Positions 8,328-17,876 of a stretch of 44,564 nucleotides of DNA are shown here, piece by piece. The first letter of the stretch is position 1. Every line of letters starts with the position of its first letter. Source of the DNA: Sphingomonas sp. 28-63-12. GTDB lineage: Bacteria; Pseudomonadota; Alphaproteobacteria; Sphingomonadales; Sphingomonadaceae. A program made the translations under genes and the position numbers. The notes under the pieces were generated by a model, which saw nothing but the letters and a program-made list of their open reading frames with translations, ran no database searches and was not told where the DNA came from. The stretch lies in contig NCGD01000018.1 in NCBI GenBank assembly GCA_002281535.1, forward strand, positions 1-44,564, read 5' to 3'.

Positions 8328-10510
8328 AGCGGTTCTTCCTCACTGCCGCGCTGGCACTGGCGACCACCGGTCCGCTCGTCGCCCAGACCACGCTCAATGT
8401 GCGCGATGCCGATATCCGCGCCTTTATTGCCGATGCCGCCAAGGTCACCGGGCGCATCTTCATCATCGACAGCCGCGTGCAGGGCAAGGTGACGGTCGTC
8501 ACCGATCGGCCGCTCAGCCGGTCCGAATATTTCGAGGTCTTCTTGTCGACGCTTCGGGCCAATGGCCTTGTCGCGGTGCCGACCTCGGGCGGGGCATTCC
8601 GCGTCCAGCCGGTCGACAATGCCTCGTCTCAGCCAAGCCGGGTCGGCGGATCGGCGACCGCGTCGCGCAACAGCTTCGTCACCGAGATCATCCGGCTGCG
8701 CGCGATCGATGCCAGTTCGGCGGTCGATACGGTGCGGCCATTGGTCAGTGCACAAGGGTCGGTCACTGCCAATCGCGGCGGTAATTCGATCGTGGTGGTC
8801 GATTTTGGCGACAATGTCCGCCGGATTCGCGAAATCGTCCGCCGGATCGACACCGATGGGTCCTCGACCCGGGTCATCGCGCTAAAAAATGCCGGCGCGC
8901 GCGAAATCGCGTCCGCGCTCCAGGCGCTGGTGCCCGCTGCGGCGCAGGGGGGCCAGAGCGTTTCGGTCGTCGCGGTAACCAGTTCGAACGCCGTTGCCAT
9001 CCGCGGGGACGCGCCGACGGTGGCCCGGCTGGCGGAGGTGGCACAGGATCTCGACAAGCGGGCGTCGCTCAGTACCGAGATCAAGGTGATCTTCCTGCAA
9101 AATGCCGATGCCGCGCAATTGCTCCCCGTACTCCAGCAACTGGTCGGCCAGCAGCCGACTGAAGCGCCACAGCAAACCCAGCTCTCGCAATCCAGCCTGA
9201 GCACCAGCGGGAACAACAGCAACGCCCGCAACATCGTGGCGCCGCAACAGAATGCCCAGCCGATTTCGACAAGCAGCGGCGGGGCCACCCAGCCTGCGGT
9301 AGTGGGCGAGGGCGGGCGAACAGCGGCCGTCGTGACGCGCTTTGCCGGCGCCAATGCGATCGTGATCGCAGCCCCCGCCGAGGTGCAGCGCCAGCTGGCC
9401 GAGGTCGTCCGTCAACTCGACACCAGACGCGAGCAGGTGCTGATCGAAGCGATCGTCGCCGAAGTTTCTGACGCCACCGCCAATCGGCTCGGGGTGCAAT
9501 TGCTGCTGGGCAGTCTCGATGGCAGCCTACCGATTGTCTCAAGCAGCTTTTCGAACACTGCCCCCAATTTGCTGACCGTTGCGGGCGCCATTGCCGCGCG
9601 CAAACTCAACACGACAACCACGACCATCAATGGCACGACAACGACGACTGCCACCAACAGCACGATCAGTGATTCGCTGGCACAATCGGCGATCAGCTCT
9701 ATCATCGGCGCGTCGGGCGGCCTTGGCGGGTTTGGCACCACCCTTGGCAAAAACGGCGTCTTTGCCGGGATCATCAATGCGGTAAAGAGTGATTCAACCT
9801 CGAACCTGCTCCAGGCCCCGAGCGTAACGACGCTGGACAATCTGCCCGCGCGCATCCTGGTTGGCCAGGAAATCCCGATCACAACCGGGCAGGCGCTGAG
9901 CCAGAATTTCGACAATGCCTTTCGCACCGTGCAGCGTGAGAATGTCGGCATCGAACTCGAGGTCCGGCCACAGATCAATTCGAGCGGGACGATCAAATTA
10001 TTTCTGCGCCAGCAGGTCAGCTCGATTTCGGGACCGGTATCGAACGACAATAGCGACCTGATTCTCAACAAGCGCGAGGTCGAAACGACGTTGACGGTCG
10101 ATGACGGCCAGATTGCGGTAATTGGCGGGCTGTTGTCCGACGATGAGCGCCGGACGATCGAGAAAATCCCGCTGCTTGGGGATATCCCGGGCCTTGGCCA
10201 GCTGTTCCGGTCCAAGGCAAAGCAGCGCACTAAAACCAATTTGACGATCTTCATTCGGCCGACGATTCTGCGCAATGCAGAGGATTCGCGGAAGATTGCC
10301 GAACAGCGTTATGGCTATCTGCGGCTGCAGCAGGGGCTCCAGGACCCGACGCGCGAACCGACGATCGATCAGCTGGTGCGGGATTATATGGGTGCCGAAC
10401 CGCCGCTGCCACCATCGCCTGCTGCCGGAAGTATCGAGGATTCGCGGATCGCATTGCCAGTGATGCGCAGTTCGAACAGCAGGGACCGCCTTCAAGGAAA
10501 GCCGAAATGA
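8324..10510 (+). CDS. gspD: Type II secretion secretin GspD
   Basis: This 728-residue protein starts at a GTG overlapping the gspC stop. A signal peptide is cleaved near LVAQ-TT. The N0 domain (TTLNVRDADIRAFI onward) and repeated N1-N3 ring domains follow, then the C-terminal secretin barrel with LVGQEIPITTGQ and the signature VPLLGDIPGLGQLFRS-like stretch (IPLLGDIPGLGQLF here). It multimerises into the outer-membrane channel. A Ser/Asn/Gln-rich loop (about residues 280-325) and a Thr-rich stretch (about 430-447) are low-complexity insertions. No pilotin gene is visible next to it. It ends with an ATGA overlap into gspE. Confidence 0.96.
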   Translation: MKRFFLTAALALATTGPLVAQTTLNVRDADIRAFIADAAKVTGRIFIIDSRVQGKVTVVTDRPLSRSEYFEVFLSTLRANGLVAVPTSGGAFRVQPVDNASSQPSRVGGSATASRNSFVTEIIRLRAIDASSAVDTVRPLVSAQGSVTANRGGNSIVVVDFGDNVRRIREIVRRIDTDGSSTRVIALKNAGAREIASALQALVPAAAQGGQSVSVVAVTSSNAVAIRGDAPTVARLAEVAQDLDKRASLSTEIKVIFLQNADAAQLLPVLQQLVGQQPTEAPQQTQLSQSSLSTSGNNSNARNIVAPQQNAQPISTSSGGATQPAVVGEGGRTAAVVTRFAGANAIVIAAPAEVQRQLAEVVRQLDTRREQVLIEAIVAEVSDATANRLGVQLLLGSLDGSLPIVSSSFSNTAPNLLTVAGAIAARKLNTTTTTINGTTTTTATNSTISDSLAQSAISSIIGASGGLGGFGTTLGKNGVFAGIINAVKSDSTSNLLQAPSVTTLDNLPARILVGQEIPITTGQALSQNFDNAFRTVQRENVGIELEVRPQINSSGTIKLFLRQQVSSISGPVSNDNSDLILNKREVETTLTVDDGQIAVIGGLLSDDERRTIEKIPLLGDIPGLGQLFRSKAKQRTKTNLTIFIRPTILRNAEDSRKIAEQRYGYLRLQQGLQDPTREPTIDQLVRDYMGAEPPLPPSPAAGSIEDSRIALPVMRSSNSRDRLQGKPK

Positions 10511-12063
10511 AGAACCGCGCCGGTGCGAGCGACGAGATTGTCGACGATCCGATTATCGCCTTGCCGGACGCGATCGACCTGCCCGGCGCGATGATCGGCA
10601 TTCCTTACGGGTTCGCACGCCGTTTTGGCGTAGTGCTGGATTCAGTCGAGCCGGGCCATTTTACCGTGGCGATGCGCGAAGGCAGCGACCCCAAGGTGCT
10701 GCTGGAACTCCGCCGACATCTCGCCCGCCCGTTCGATGTAAGCTTCACCAGCGCGGCGGATTTCGACCGCTTGCTGTCGGATCGGTACGCCATGGACGGC
10801 CAGGCCGCCGCGGCCGCTGCCGGCTCGCTTGGGCTGGGCGATGAGCTGGACATGCTTGCCGGCAATCTGCCGACCGCAGAGGATCTGCTTGATACCGCCG
10901 ACGATGCCCCAGCGATCCGGCTGATCAACGGCATCATCGCCGATGCCGCCCGCAACGGCGTGTCCGACATTCATATCGAGCCCTATGAAACCGGGCTGGT
11001 GGTGCGAATGCGGATCGATGGCGTGCTGCGCGAGACCTTGCGGATGCCGCCGCATGTCGCGCCTGTCATCGTCAGCCGGATCAAGGTCATGGCCCGGCTC
11101 GATATTGCCGAGCGGCGCGTGCCGCAGGATGGGCGCATGGGGCTGTCGCTCGGCGGCAAATTGCTCGACGTACGCGTGTCGACACTGCCGAGCCGGGCCG
11201 GCGAACGCGTCGTGCTGCGTATTCTCGACAAGGACAATGCCGGGATCGACCTGGATGTGCTCGGCATGGCGCCGGCGATCAACGCGGTGCTGCGCGCCGC
11301 GATCAGCGAACCGAACGGGATCGTGCTGGTCACCGGGCCGACCGGATCGGGCAAGACAACGACGCTGTATGCGGCGCTGCGGCTGCTCAATGATGGCAGC
11401 AGTAATATCCTGACAGTCGAGGACCCGATCGAATATGCGATGGACGGGGTTGGGCAGACCCAGGTCAATCCCAAGGTGGGGCTGACCTTTGCGGCGGGGT
11501 TGCGCGCGATCCTGCGCCAGGACCCCGATGTCGTGATGGTCGGTGAAATCCGTGATCGCGAGACTGCAGAGATTGCAGTCCAGGCATCACTGACCGGTCA
11601 CCTCGTACTCTCGACGGTGCATACCAATGATGCGGTCGGCGCGATCACGCGAATGCGTGACATGAAGATAGAGCCGTTCCTGCTAGCCTCGACGCTGCGC
11701 GCAGTGATTGCGCAGCGCCTCGTGCGACGCTTGTGCCCAAACTGCCGTAAGCCCGTGCAAGCACAAGGATCGGTGTCATCCCTGCTCGGCTTTGATCCCG
11801 GTGCAATCGTCTATGAGGCGGTTGGCTGCGACGACTGTGGGGGCAGCGGTTTCAAGGGCCGGATCGGTGTGTTCGAAGCGATCCGGATCGATGATACCAT
11901 TCGCCGGCTGATCAACGACGGCGGTGACGAATCGATCATTGCCCGTCATGCCTTCTTACATGCCCCAAATCTGGGGGCGTCGGCACGCCAGTTGGTCCGC
12001 GACGGCATGACCACGCCCGAAGAGGCCGTCCGGATATCGCGCAGCGAAATGGCCGATGCCTGA
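10507..12063 (+). CDS. gspE: Type II secretion ATPase GspE
   Basis: This 518-residue cytoplasmic AAA+-like ATPase of the GspE/PilB family powers pseudopilus assembly. Walker A GPTGSGKTT begins at residue 277. The Walker B region DPDVVMVGEIRD starts near residue 339, followed by the His box LVLSTVHTNDA. The zinc-binding tetracysteine, typical of GspE rather than PilT, is present as CPNC (410-413) and CDDC (441-444). The N-terminal ~120 residues form the GspE N domain that contacts GspL. Start and stop overlap neighbouring genes by 4 and 8 bases, implying translational coupling. Confidence 0.97.
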   Translation: MKNRAGASDEIVDDPIIALPDAIDLPGAMIGIPYGFARRFGVVLDSVEPGHFTVAMREGSDPKVLLELRRHLARPFDVSFTSAADFDRLLSDRYAMDGQAAAAAAGSLGLGDELDMLAGNLPTAEDLLDTADDAPAIRLINGIIADAARNGVSDIHIEPYETGLVVRMRIDGVLRETLRMPPHVAPVIVSRIKVMARLDIAERRVPQDGRMGLSLGGKLLDVRVSTLPSRAGERVVLRILDKDNAGIDLDVLGMAPAINAVLRAAISEPNGIVLVTGPTGSGKTTTLYAALRLLNDGSSNILTVEDPIEYAMDGVGQTQVNPKVGLTFAAGLRAILRQDPDVVMVGEIRDRETAEIAVQASLTGHLVLSTVHTNDAVGAITRMRDMKIEPFLLASTLRAVIAQRLVRRLCPNCRKPVQAQGSVSSLLGFDPGAIVYEAVGCDDCGGSGFKGRIGVFEAIRIDDTIRRLINDGGDESIIARHAFLHAPNLGASARQLVRDGMTTPEEAVRISRSEMADA

Positions 12064-13282
12064 TTTCGACTATCTGGTCATCGATACGGCCGGCCGCGAA
12101 AAGCGCGGTGCGATATCGGCTGAATCGATCGATCACGCCCGCGAAACGCTCGATGCGCGCAAGCTCTATGTCGTGCGGATCGATCCGGGATCGGCGGCGA
12201 CCAAGGCGCCCAAGGCCAAGCCGTTGCTGGAGCAATTGCGCGGGCGCCGGATGTCGACCAAGCATCTGACTTTATTTACGCGCCAGCTGGCGACGCTCAA
12301 TCGGGTCAGCCCGCTCGAGGAATCGCTGCGGACGATCGTGCGCCAGACTGAGCAGGATCAGGTCCGCGAGATTATCAGCGCAGTGCATACCGGCGTGATC
12401 GAGGGCAGACGCCTTGCCGAATCGATGGCGCGCGAGCCGAAAAGCTTTCCCGCGCTTTATTGCGCGATGGTCTCCGCCGGCGAGAATTCCGGGTCGCTGC
12501 CGACAATCCTAGACCGGCTGGCGATCTTGCTTGAACGCCAGGCCGAAATTCGCGGCAAGATGATTACCACCCTGGCGTATCCCGCGGTGCTTGCAGTGGT
12601 GGCGATGGCGGTGGTGACGGCGTTGATGGTGTTCGTGGTACCGCAGGTGGTCGAGCAATTCGATACCGTTGGCCAGCAATTGCCGTTGCTGACGCGGATC
12701 GTGATCTGGATTTCGAGTTTTCTGGTCAATTGGTGGTGGGCGCTGATTCTGGGCGCCGTGATCCTGGTCGGCGGATTTATCCAGGCGTTGCGTGAGCCCC
12801 CGATCCGGCTGGCCTTCGATAGCTGGCTGCTGCGGGTGCCCCTGATCGGTCGGCTGTTGCGCGACCTGCATGCCGCCCGGATGGCGCGGACGTTGTCGAC
12901 GATGGTCGCGAGCCGCTTGCCGCTGCTCGACGGGCTCGCGCTGACCGCAGGTACGATCCACAATCGGCGGTTGCGCCAGGCATCGGACGAGATCGTGGAG
13001 TCGATTCGTGGCGGTGGCAGCCTATCGGCGGCGATGCGGCGCACAGGGGTGTTTCCGCCGCTGCTGACCTATCTGGCAGCAAGCGGAGAAGCAGCCGGCC
13101 GGCTCGACGAGATGCTTGAACGCGCGGCCGATTACCTAGAGCGCGAATTCGACAGGTTTACAGCGACCGCCTTATCATTGCTCGAACCGCTGATTATCGT
13201 GGTGATGGGCGGAATCGTCGCCACCATTGTGCTATCGATCCTGCTGCCGATTTTGCAGCTCAATACTCTGGCTGGCCAGTGA
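12056..13282 (+). CDS. gspF: Type II secretion inner-membrane platform protein GspF
   Basis: This 408-residue polytopic protein has two repeated GspF/PilC domains. Cytoplasmic domain 1 (about 60-165, LTLFTRQLATL... AGENSGSLP) leads to a helix near 168-195. Further helices lie near 220-245, and domain 2 (about 270-370) contains ARTLSTMVASRLPLLDGL and AASGEAAGRLDEML. A final helix (about 375-402) precedes the C-terminus. It forms the membrane base on which GspE drives pilin extraction. The ATG lies within the last codons of gspE. Confidence 0.96.
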   Translation: MPDFDYLVIDTAGREKRGAISAESIDHARETLDARKLYVVRIDPGSAATKAPKAKPLLEQLRGRRMSTKHLTLFTRQLATLNRVSPLEESLRTIVRQTEQDQVREIISAVHTGVIEGRRLAESMAREPKSFPALYCAMVSAGENSGSLPTILDRLAILLERQAEIRGKMITTLAYPAVLAVVAMAVVTALMVFVVPQVVEQFDTVGQQLPLLTRIVIWISSFLVNWWWALILGAVILVGGFIQALREPPIRLAFDSWLLRVPLIGRLLRDLHAARMARTLSTMVASRLPLLDGLALTAGTIHNRRLRQASDEIVESIRGGGSLSAAMRRTGVFPPLLTYLAASGEAAGRLDEMLERAADYLEREFDRFTATALSLLEPLIIVVMGGIVATIVLSILLPILQLNTLAGQ

Positions 13283-13289
13283 GGTTATC

Positions 13290-13739
13290 ATGCGTACCGA
13301 ACCACGAAAATTGAACAAGCGACGCCGCGATAGCGGTTTCACCTTGGTGGAGTTGATGGTCGTCATCGTCATCCTGGGCTTGCTCGCGACCATCGTTGCA
13401 CTGAACGTGCTGCCCAGTGGAGACCGCGCACGCGAGGAGAAGGCCAAGGCCGACATCGCGACGATCGAGGACGGACTTGAGCTCTACAAGTTGCAGAACA
13501 TCAATTACCCGACCACGTCTGATGGGCTGGCGGCGCTGATCAGCCCGCCGCCGTCCCTCACCGACCCCTCACGCTACCAAAAGGGCGGCTATATTAAAAA
13601 ATTGCCCAAGGACCCCTGGGGGCGGGACTATCTTTATGCATCACCCGGGACACATGGCGCGATCGATATCTGGACGCTGGGTGCTGATGGCAAGGAAGGC
13701 GGCGAGGGGATCGATGCCGATATCGGCAGCTGGCAATAG
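13290..13739 (+). CDS. gspG: Major pseudopilin GspG
   Basis: The ATG at 13290 (GAGG just upstream) gives a 149-residue protein with a short basic leader and the type III signal DSG-FTLVELMVV, cleaved after Gly16 with Glu at mature position 5. The hydrophobic helix is followed by the GspG fold, with DGLELYKLQN, PTTSDGLAAL, GGYIKKLPKDPWG and the C-terminal calcium-loop region DIWTLGADGKEGGEG. It builds the pseudopilus shaft. The frame stays open upstream into gspF, but that extension lacks a leader. Confidence 0.97.
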   Translation: MRTEPRKLNKRRRDSGFTLVELMVVIVILGLLATIVALNVLPSGDRAREEKAKADIATIEDGLELYKLQNINYPTTSDGLAALISPPPSLTDPSRYQKGGYIKKLPKDPWGRDYLYASPGTHGAIDIWTLGADGKEGGEGIDADIGSWQ

Positions 13740-13770
13740 CGCGCACGTCGCGGGACCGTGGGTAAGATCG

Positions 13771-14259
13771 ATGCGGCTTTGCGCCAGGCACGGCTTCGCG
13801 CCCGGACGGCGTTCCGCCGAATACGGCTTTACGCTGATCGAGCTGATGGTTGTCGTGACGATCATCGCGCTGGCATCGGCGTCGGTGGTGCTTGTCATGC
13901 CTGATCCGCGTGGCCGTTTGCGCGACGATGCCGAACGCTTCGCCGCCCGCGCCCGGGCTGCGCATGACAGCGCCATTGTCGAGGGGCGTTCTGTCAGCGT
14001 CTGGGTCTCGCGCGAAGGCTATGGCTTTGATCGCCGCTCGGCAGGTGCGTGGCAGCCGATCAGCGAGAAACCGCTGCGGGTGTCGCGCTGGGCGGCAGAT
14101 GTCCGCCCGGTGATCGTCAGCCCCGCCGGGCGTGACCGGGTGATCTTCGATTCAACCGGCCTGGCCAATACCCCATTTGACGTCCAGCTCCGGCGCGGCG
14201 GCGATGCGAGCGCGACAATTCGGATCGGCGCCGATGGCGCAGTTTCAATCGGTGGCTGA
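13771..14259 (+). CDS. gspH: Minor pseudopilin GspH
   Basis: The product is about 162 residues from ATG 13771. The prepilin site is EYG-FTLIELMVV with cleavage after Gly19 and Glu5 of the mature protein present. A hydrophobic helix follows, then the beta-rich GspH domain with the usual RAAHDSAIVEGRSVSVWVS region and a DGAVSIGG C-terminus. The start is uncertain: in-frame ATGs at 13714 and 13690 inside gspG would give longer leaders, and no strong ribosome site separates them. It lies between gspG and gspI, as in the standard operon. Confidence 0.9.
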   Translation: MRLCARHGFAPGRRSAEYGFTLIELMVVVTIIALASASVVLVMPDPRGRLRDDAERFAARARAAHDSAIVEGRSVSVWVSREGYGFDRRSAGAWQPISEKPLRVSRWAADVRPVIVSPAGRDRVIFDSTGLANTPFDVQLRRGGDASATIRIGADGAVSIGG

Positions 14260-14260
14260 G

Positions 14261-14698
14261 ATGGGACCCGCCGCCTTCGGTCGTCGGTCGCGCTCCGCCG
14301 ACGACGGCTTTACGTTAATCGAGATGATGGTTGCACTGGCGGTGTTCAGCCTGGCGGCGCTGGCACTGATCAGGCTGGAGGGGGCGACCATTCGCAGCGC
14401 GGGGATCCTCGATTCGACCCTGCTGGCCTCGATGGTCGCGCATAATGTCGCGGTTGAGACGGTCACCGAAGCGCAGCCGCCAGTGACGGGCGAGAGCCGG
14501 GGGCTTGAGGATAATGGCGGCCGAAGTTGGTCTTGGCGTCGGGTAGCCACACCCATTGGCGATCAGGGCGTGATGCGGATTGATGTCAGCGTCAGCGATG
14601 CAACCGGTACGGTGCTTGGCCATTTGACAATGGTCCGGCCGCCCAATCGGCCGGTCGTGCCGTTGGCCACGGACCTGCCCGGCGTACGACCGCAATGA
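14261..14698 (+). CDS. gspI: Minor pseudopilin GspI
   Basis: ATG 14261 begins one base after the gspH stop and gives 145 residues with the site DDG-FTLIEMMVAL (cleavage after Gly16). The GspI body has an N-terminal helix continuing into LEGATIRSAG, MVAHNVAVE and a C-terminal strand region. GspI, J and K form the pseudopilus tip complex. Its stop overlaps the gspJ start as ATGA. Confidence 0.93.
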   Translation: MGPAAFGRRSRSADDGFTLIEMMVALAVFSLAALALIRLEGATIRSAGILDSTLLASMVAHNVAVETVTEAQPPVTGESRGLEDNGGRSWSWRRVATPIGDQGVMRIDVSVSDATGTVLGHLTMVRPPNRPVVPLATDLPGVRPQ

Positions 14699-15333
14699 CG
14701 CGTCCGGCCACCCAAAACGGCTTCACGCTGATCGAGATGATGATCGCGCTGCTGATCTTCGGGTTGCTTGCCGCCGCCGGCGTTGCCTTGCTATCGTTCA
14801 GCGTTCGCGCACAAGGCGCCACAGCAGCGAAGCTCGATGACATCGCCGCCATTGGCCGGTTGTCGTCGGCTCTTTCCGCCGATCTTGCCCAGGCATCGAT
14901 CCGTCGGACCCGAAATGAGGATGGCACCACTATCCCGGCTTTTCAGGGCGGCAGCGGCTCAGACGGCACACCGATGCTGCAATTGGTGCGCGCCGGCTGG
15001 ACCAATCTTGACGACGCGCCGCGATCGGGCCTGCAAAAGGTCGACTATCGCGTGGAGGACAACGCGCTGCTGCGGATCGCCTATCCGATGCTTGATGGCG
15101 CCAAGCCGCTTACGCCGGCGGTGCTGCTCCGCTCAGTGACCTCGGTCGGTCTGCGGTACCGGATCGGCGGGGCCTGGAGTGATCGCTGGGAAGCCAGACC
15201 GGGGGTGGAATTACCCGATGCCATGGAAATGATTGTTACCCGAACTGATGGAACGAGGCTTCGCGCAGTCTATCTGGTCGGCACCGGGTATAGCCGGCCG
15301 TCGCTGGCCGGGGGAGCTAATGGTGCCGGCTAA
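14695..15333 (+). CDS. gspJ: Minor pseudopilin GspJ
   Basis: This 212-residue protein has a short leader MTRPATQNG, cleavage before FTLIEMMIALLIFG, and the larger GspJ beta domain containing DLAQASIRRTRNEDG and VDYRVEDNALLRIAYPMLDG. It is a component of the pseudopilus tip with GspI and GspK. The start overlaps the gspI stop by four bases. Confidence 0.93.
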   Translation: MTRPATQNGFTLIEMMIALLIFGLLAAAGVALLSFSVRAQGATAAKLDDIAAIGRLSSALSADLAQASIRRTRNEDGTTIPAFQGGSGSDGTPMLQLVRAGWTNLDDAPRSGLQKVDYRVEDNALLRIAYPMLDGAKPLTPAVLLRSVTSVGLRYRIGGAWSDRWEARPGVELPDAMEMIVTRTDGTRLRAVYLVGTGYSRPSLAGGANGAG

Positions 15334-16318
15334 CCGCCCTATCTCGCAGCGCGAGCGCGGTGCAGCGCTGCTGACCGTGCTGTTGCTCGTCGCCGTCATC
15401 GCGGTGCTGGCGGCGACGGCGCTGGAAAAGTTGCGCTTGTCGACCCGGCTCGCCGCCAACATGATCGCGATCGATCAGGCGCGCGGCTATGCGATGGCAG
15501 CGGAAACGCTGGCAATGACTCGCATCGATAGTTTGCTGGGGCGCGATGCCGCGCGCGTTACCCTGGCGGGCGGCTGGAGCGGCAAGCCGTTTCAGCTGCC
15601 GGTGCCCGGCGGGCTGGCGACCGCTACGGTCACCGATGGCGGCAATTGCTTCAACCTCAACAGCCTGGTGATCGAGAGCGGCCCGAATAGCTATATCCCG
15701 CGCCCGGCCGCCATCGCGCAGTTTGCCAAATTGATGGTCCTGATCGGCCTCCCGACCCAGACCAGCGCCGGCATAGCGGCGGCCAGCGCTGATTGGATCG
15801 ATACTGATTCCACCCCGCTGCCCGATGGTGCCGAGGATGGCCAATATGATGGTGGCCAGACCGCCTATCGCACCGCGAACACGCTGGTCAGCGACATCAG
15901 CGAATTACGGGCGATCGCCGGCGTCACCCCGCAGATTTATGCCAAGCTCCGACCCTGGGTCTGCGCGCAGCCGGTGGCCGAACCGTCACGGATCAATGTG
16001 AACACGCTGCTCCCCGAACAGGCGCCGCTGTTCGCGATGTTGGCCCCCGACCGGCTCACGGTTGATGCCGCACGCGCAATGCTGCTTGAACGCCCCGCGC
16101 AGGGCTATACGAGCACCGAGGCGTTCTGGAAGCTGCCGGCGCTCAAAGGGGTGATCGTCTTTCCCCAGGAGCAGGCGCAAACGGCGGTGACCACCAAATG
16201 GTTTGCGCTGCATATCGAGGTTGAACTTGGGGGAACGGAATTGACCCAAAGCGCGCTGATTGACGCAACGGCACGGCCGGCCCGGCTAGTGTCGCGCGCC
16301 TGGGGAGATCCGGCATGA
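15320..16318 (+). CDS. gspK: Minor pseudopilin GspK (tip)
   Basis: ATG 15320, preceded by GGGGAG, overlaps the 3' end of gspJ by 14 bases and gives 332 residues. The prepilin-like N-terminus RERG-AALLTVLLLVAVIAVLA lacks the mature Glu5, as is typical of GspK, which caps the pilus. The large body carries FNLNSLV, the helix-hairpin-like alpha domain (about 150-270, including ASADWIDTDSTPLPDGAEDGQYDG) and RINVNTLLPEQAPLF, all GspK hallmarks. An upstream ATG at 15233 would add 29 residues before the leader and is rejected. Confidence 0.94.
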   Translation: MVPANRPISQRERGAALLTVLLLVAVIAVLAATALEKLRLSTRLAANMIAIDQARGYAMAAETLAMTRIDSLLGRDAARVTLAGGWSGKPFQLPVPGGLATATVTDGGNCFNLNSLVIESGPNSYIPRPAAIAQFAKLMVLIGLPTQTSAGIAAASADWIDTDSTPLPDGAEDGQYDGGQTAYRTANTLVSDISELRAIAGVTPQIYAKLRPWVCAQPVAEPSRINVNTLLPEQAPLFAMLAPDRLTVDAARAMLLERPAQGYTSTEAFWKLPALKGVIVFPQEQAQTAVTTKWFALHIEVELGGTELTQSALIDATARPARLVSRAWGDPA

Positions 16319-17400
16319 CGACCAATGTCGTTTTCCTCCCGACCTCGACCGAGGATAATTATCGCTGGTTGCGCATCGGCGACGGCGTGATCGCTGCGCG
16401 GGGGGAGGGGATTCCAACCGGCGATGGCAGCCCGTCGATCGTGGTCGTTCCCGCCGAAGACGTCACACTGCACTGGGCGAGCCTGCCGGACCGGTCGGCT
16501 GCTCAATCGGTGGCCGCAGCGCGGTTGCTGGTCGCCGAAGCCAGTGCTGCCCCGATTGGCGCGTTGCACGTGGCGGTGGGTCGCGAAGAGCAAGGCGAGG
16601 AACGCCCGATCGGCGTGGTCACCAGGCTGCGGATGCAACGCTGGCTGGTCGATCTGGCCGCGGCCGGGGTCGATCCCGAGGCGATGATCCCGTCGCCAAT
16701 GCTGCTCCCGCGCCCGGCTGAGGGGTATCTGCGTGCCGATCTTGGCGGCGATCATGTCGTGCGTGGGGTAAACGCTGGCTTTGCCGACGATCAACAACTG
16801 ACCGTGCTGGTCACCGGCGGCGTAGAGCCCACGGTGATGGCGCGTGAGGCGATCGAGGCGGCGATTGTTGCTGCCGTGACGACGCCACCGCTTGACCTGC
16901 GCCAGGGCCTGTTCGCCAAGAGCCGGCGCTTCGATATCAACTGGTCACTGATCCGCCGACTGAGCTGGCTGATGGTCGCGATCCTGACGGTTAGCCTGTT
17001 CATCAGCATCGTCCAGATCATGCAATATGGCTTTACCGCCGATGCGATCGAGCGCCGTGCCGATCTGTTGGCTCGGCAGGGGCTGGCGCGCGGCGAGACG
17101 GTGAATGATGCCAGTCGCCAGCTTGATGCGCGGCTCGTGCGGATGCGCGGTGCCGGGATGGGCTTCAGCACCACGGCAGCCGCTGTTTTTGCGGCGATCC
17201 GTGCGGTGCCCGGCAGTGAGGTTCGCGGCATCGCTTTCGATCAGAAGGGCCAGATGGACGTGAATTTGGTGGCACAGACGCAAGGGCAAGTGCTTGATGT
17301 AGTTCGTCAGATCGAGGCGCAGGGCTTTGGCGCCGAACCGAGTACGTTCGAGCAAGGGACCAACCGCCTGAGCGGGCGCATCACGGTAAAGCCGAAATGA
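16315..17400 (+). CDS. gspL: Type II secretion protein GspL
   Basis: This 361-residue bitopic protein has an N-terminal cytoplasmic actin-like domain (about 1-205), which recruits GspE. One membrane helix lies near 218-240 (LMVAILTVSLFISIVQIM), followed by a periplasmic ferredoxin-like domain (about 265-360) that pairs with GspM. Sequence conservation in GspL is low; the call rests on topology, length and its place between gspK and gspM. Its start overlaps the gspK stop and its stop overlaps the gspM start, each by four bases. Confidence 0.92.
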   Translation: MTTNVVFLPTSTEDNYRWLRIGDGVIAARGEGIPTGDGSPSIVVVPAEDVTLHWASLPDRSAAQSVAAARLLVAEASAAPIGALHVAVGREEQGEERPIGVVTRLRMQRWLVDLAAAGVDPEAMIPSPMLLPRPAEGYLRADLGGDHVVRGVNAGFADDQQLTVLVTGGVEPTVMAREAIEAAIVAAVTTPPLDLRQGLFAKSRRFDINWSLIRRLSWLMVAILTVSLFISIVQIMQYGFTADAIERRADLLARQGLARGETVNDASRQLDARLVRMRGAGMGFSTTAAAVFAAIRAVPGSEVRGIAFDQKGQMDVNLVAQTQGQVLDVVRQIEAQGFGAEPSTFEQGTNRLSGRITVKPK

Positions 17401-17876
17401 CCGCCGCCTTCCGCCTGTGGTTCGGCGCGCTTTCGCTCCGCGAAAAGCGGCTGGTGCTGGTTGCGATCGGCCTGGCGATCCTCACCCTTTTCTGGTTCGG
17501 GCTGGTGCGGCCAGTTGGCGACGGACTGTCCGATTCCCGGGCACGACATAACAGCGCGGTGCTCCGGCTCGCCGCGACCGAAGCGCAGCTGCGTGAGGTG
17601 CGCGACCTGCAACGCCGCCGCCCGGCCCCGATCGGCGCGCCGCTGGAAAGCGTGGTCCGCGATCGTGCGGCCCAGGCCGGCTTTGCGTTGTCTTCGGTCT
17701 CACCGGCGGCCGATAATGGCGTGCAAATCGCCATTCCGGCGGCCCGGCCCGCCGCATTTTTTGCCTGGATCGCCGATCTGGAAGATAGCGGCATCCTGGT
17801 CGAAACAATGACGACAAGCGACAATGGCGACCAGACGATCTCGGCCACCCTGATCCTGAAAATGCAGGGGTTGTAA
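17397..17876 (+). CDS. gspM: Type II secretion protein GspM
   Basis: This 159-residue bitopic protein has a short cytoplasmic start (LSLREKRL, typical of GspM), a membrane helix at about residues 20-38 (LVLVAIGLAILTLFWFGLV), a coiled segment and a small periplasmic ferredoxin-like domain. It stabilises GspL and the inner-membrane platform. It overlaps gspL by four bases, and its last base is shared with the gspN start. Confidence 0.92.
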   Translation: MTAAFRLWFGALSLREKRLVLVAIGLAILTLFWFGLVRPVGDGLSDSRARHNSAVLRLAATEAQLREVRDLQRRRPAPIGAPLESVVRDRAAQAGFALSSVSPAADNGVQIAIPAARPAAFFAWIADLEDSGILVETMTTSDNGDQTISATLILKMQGL

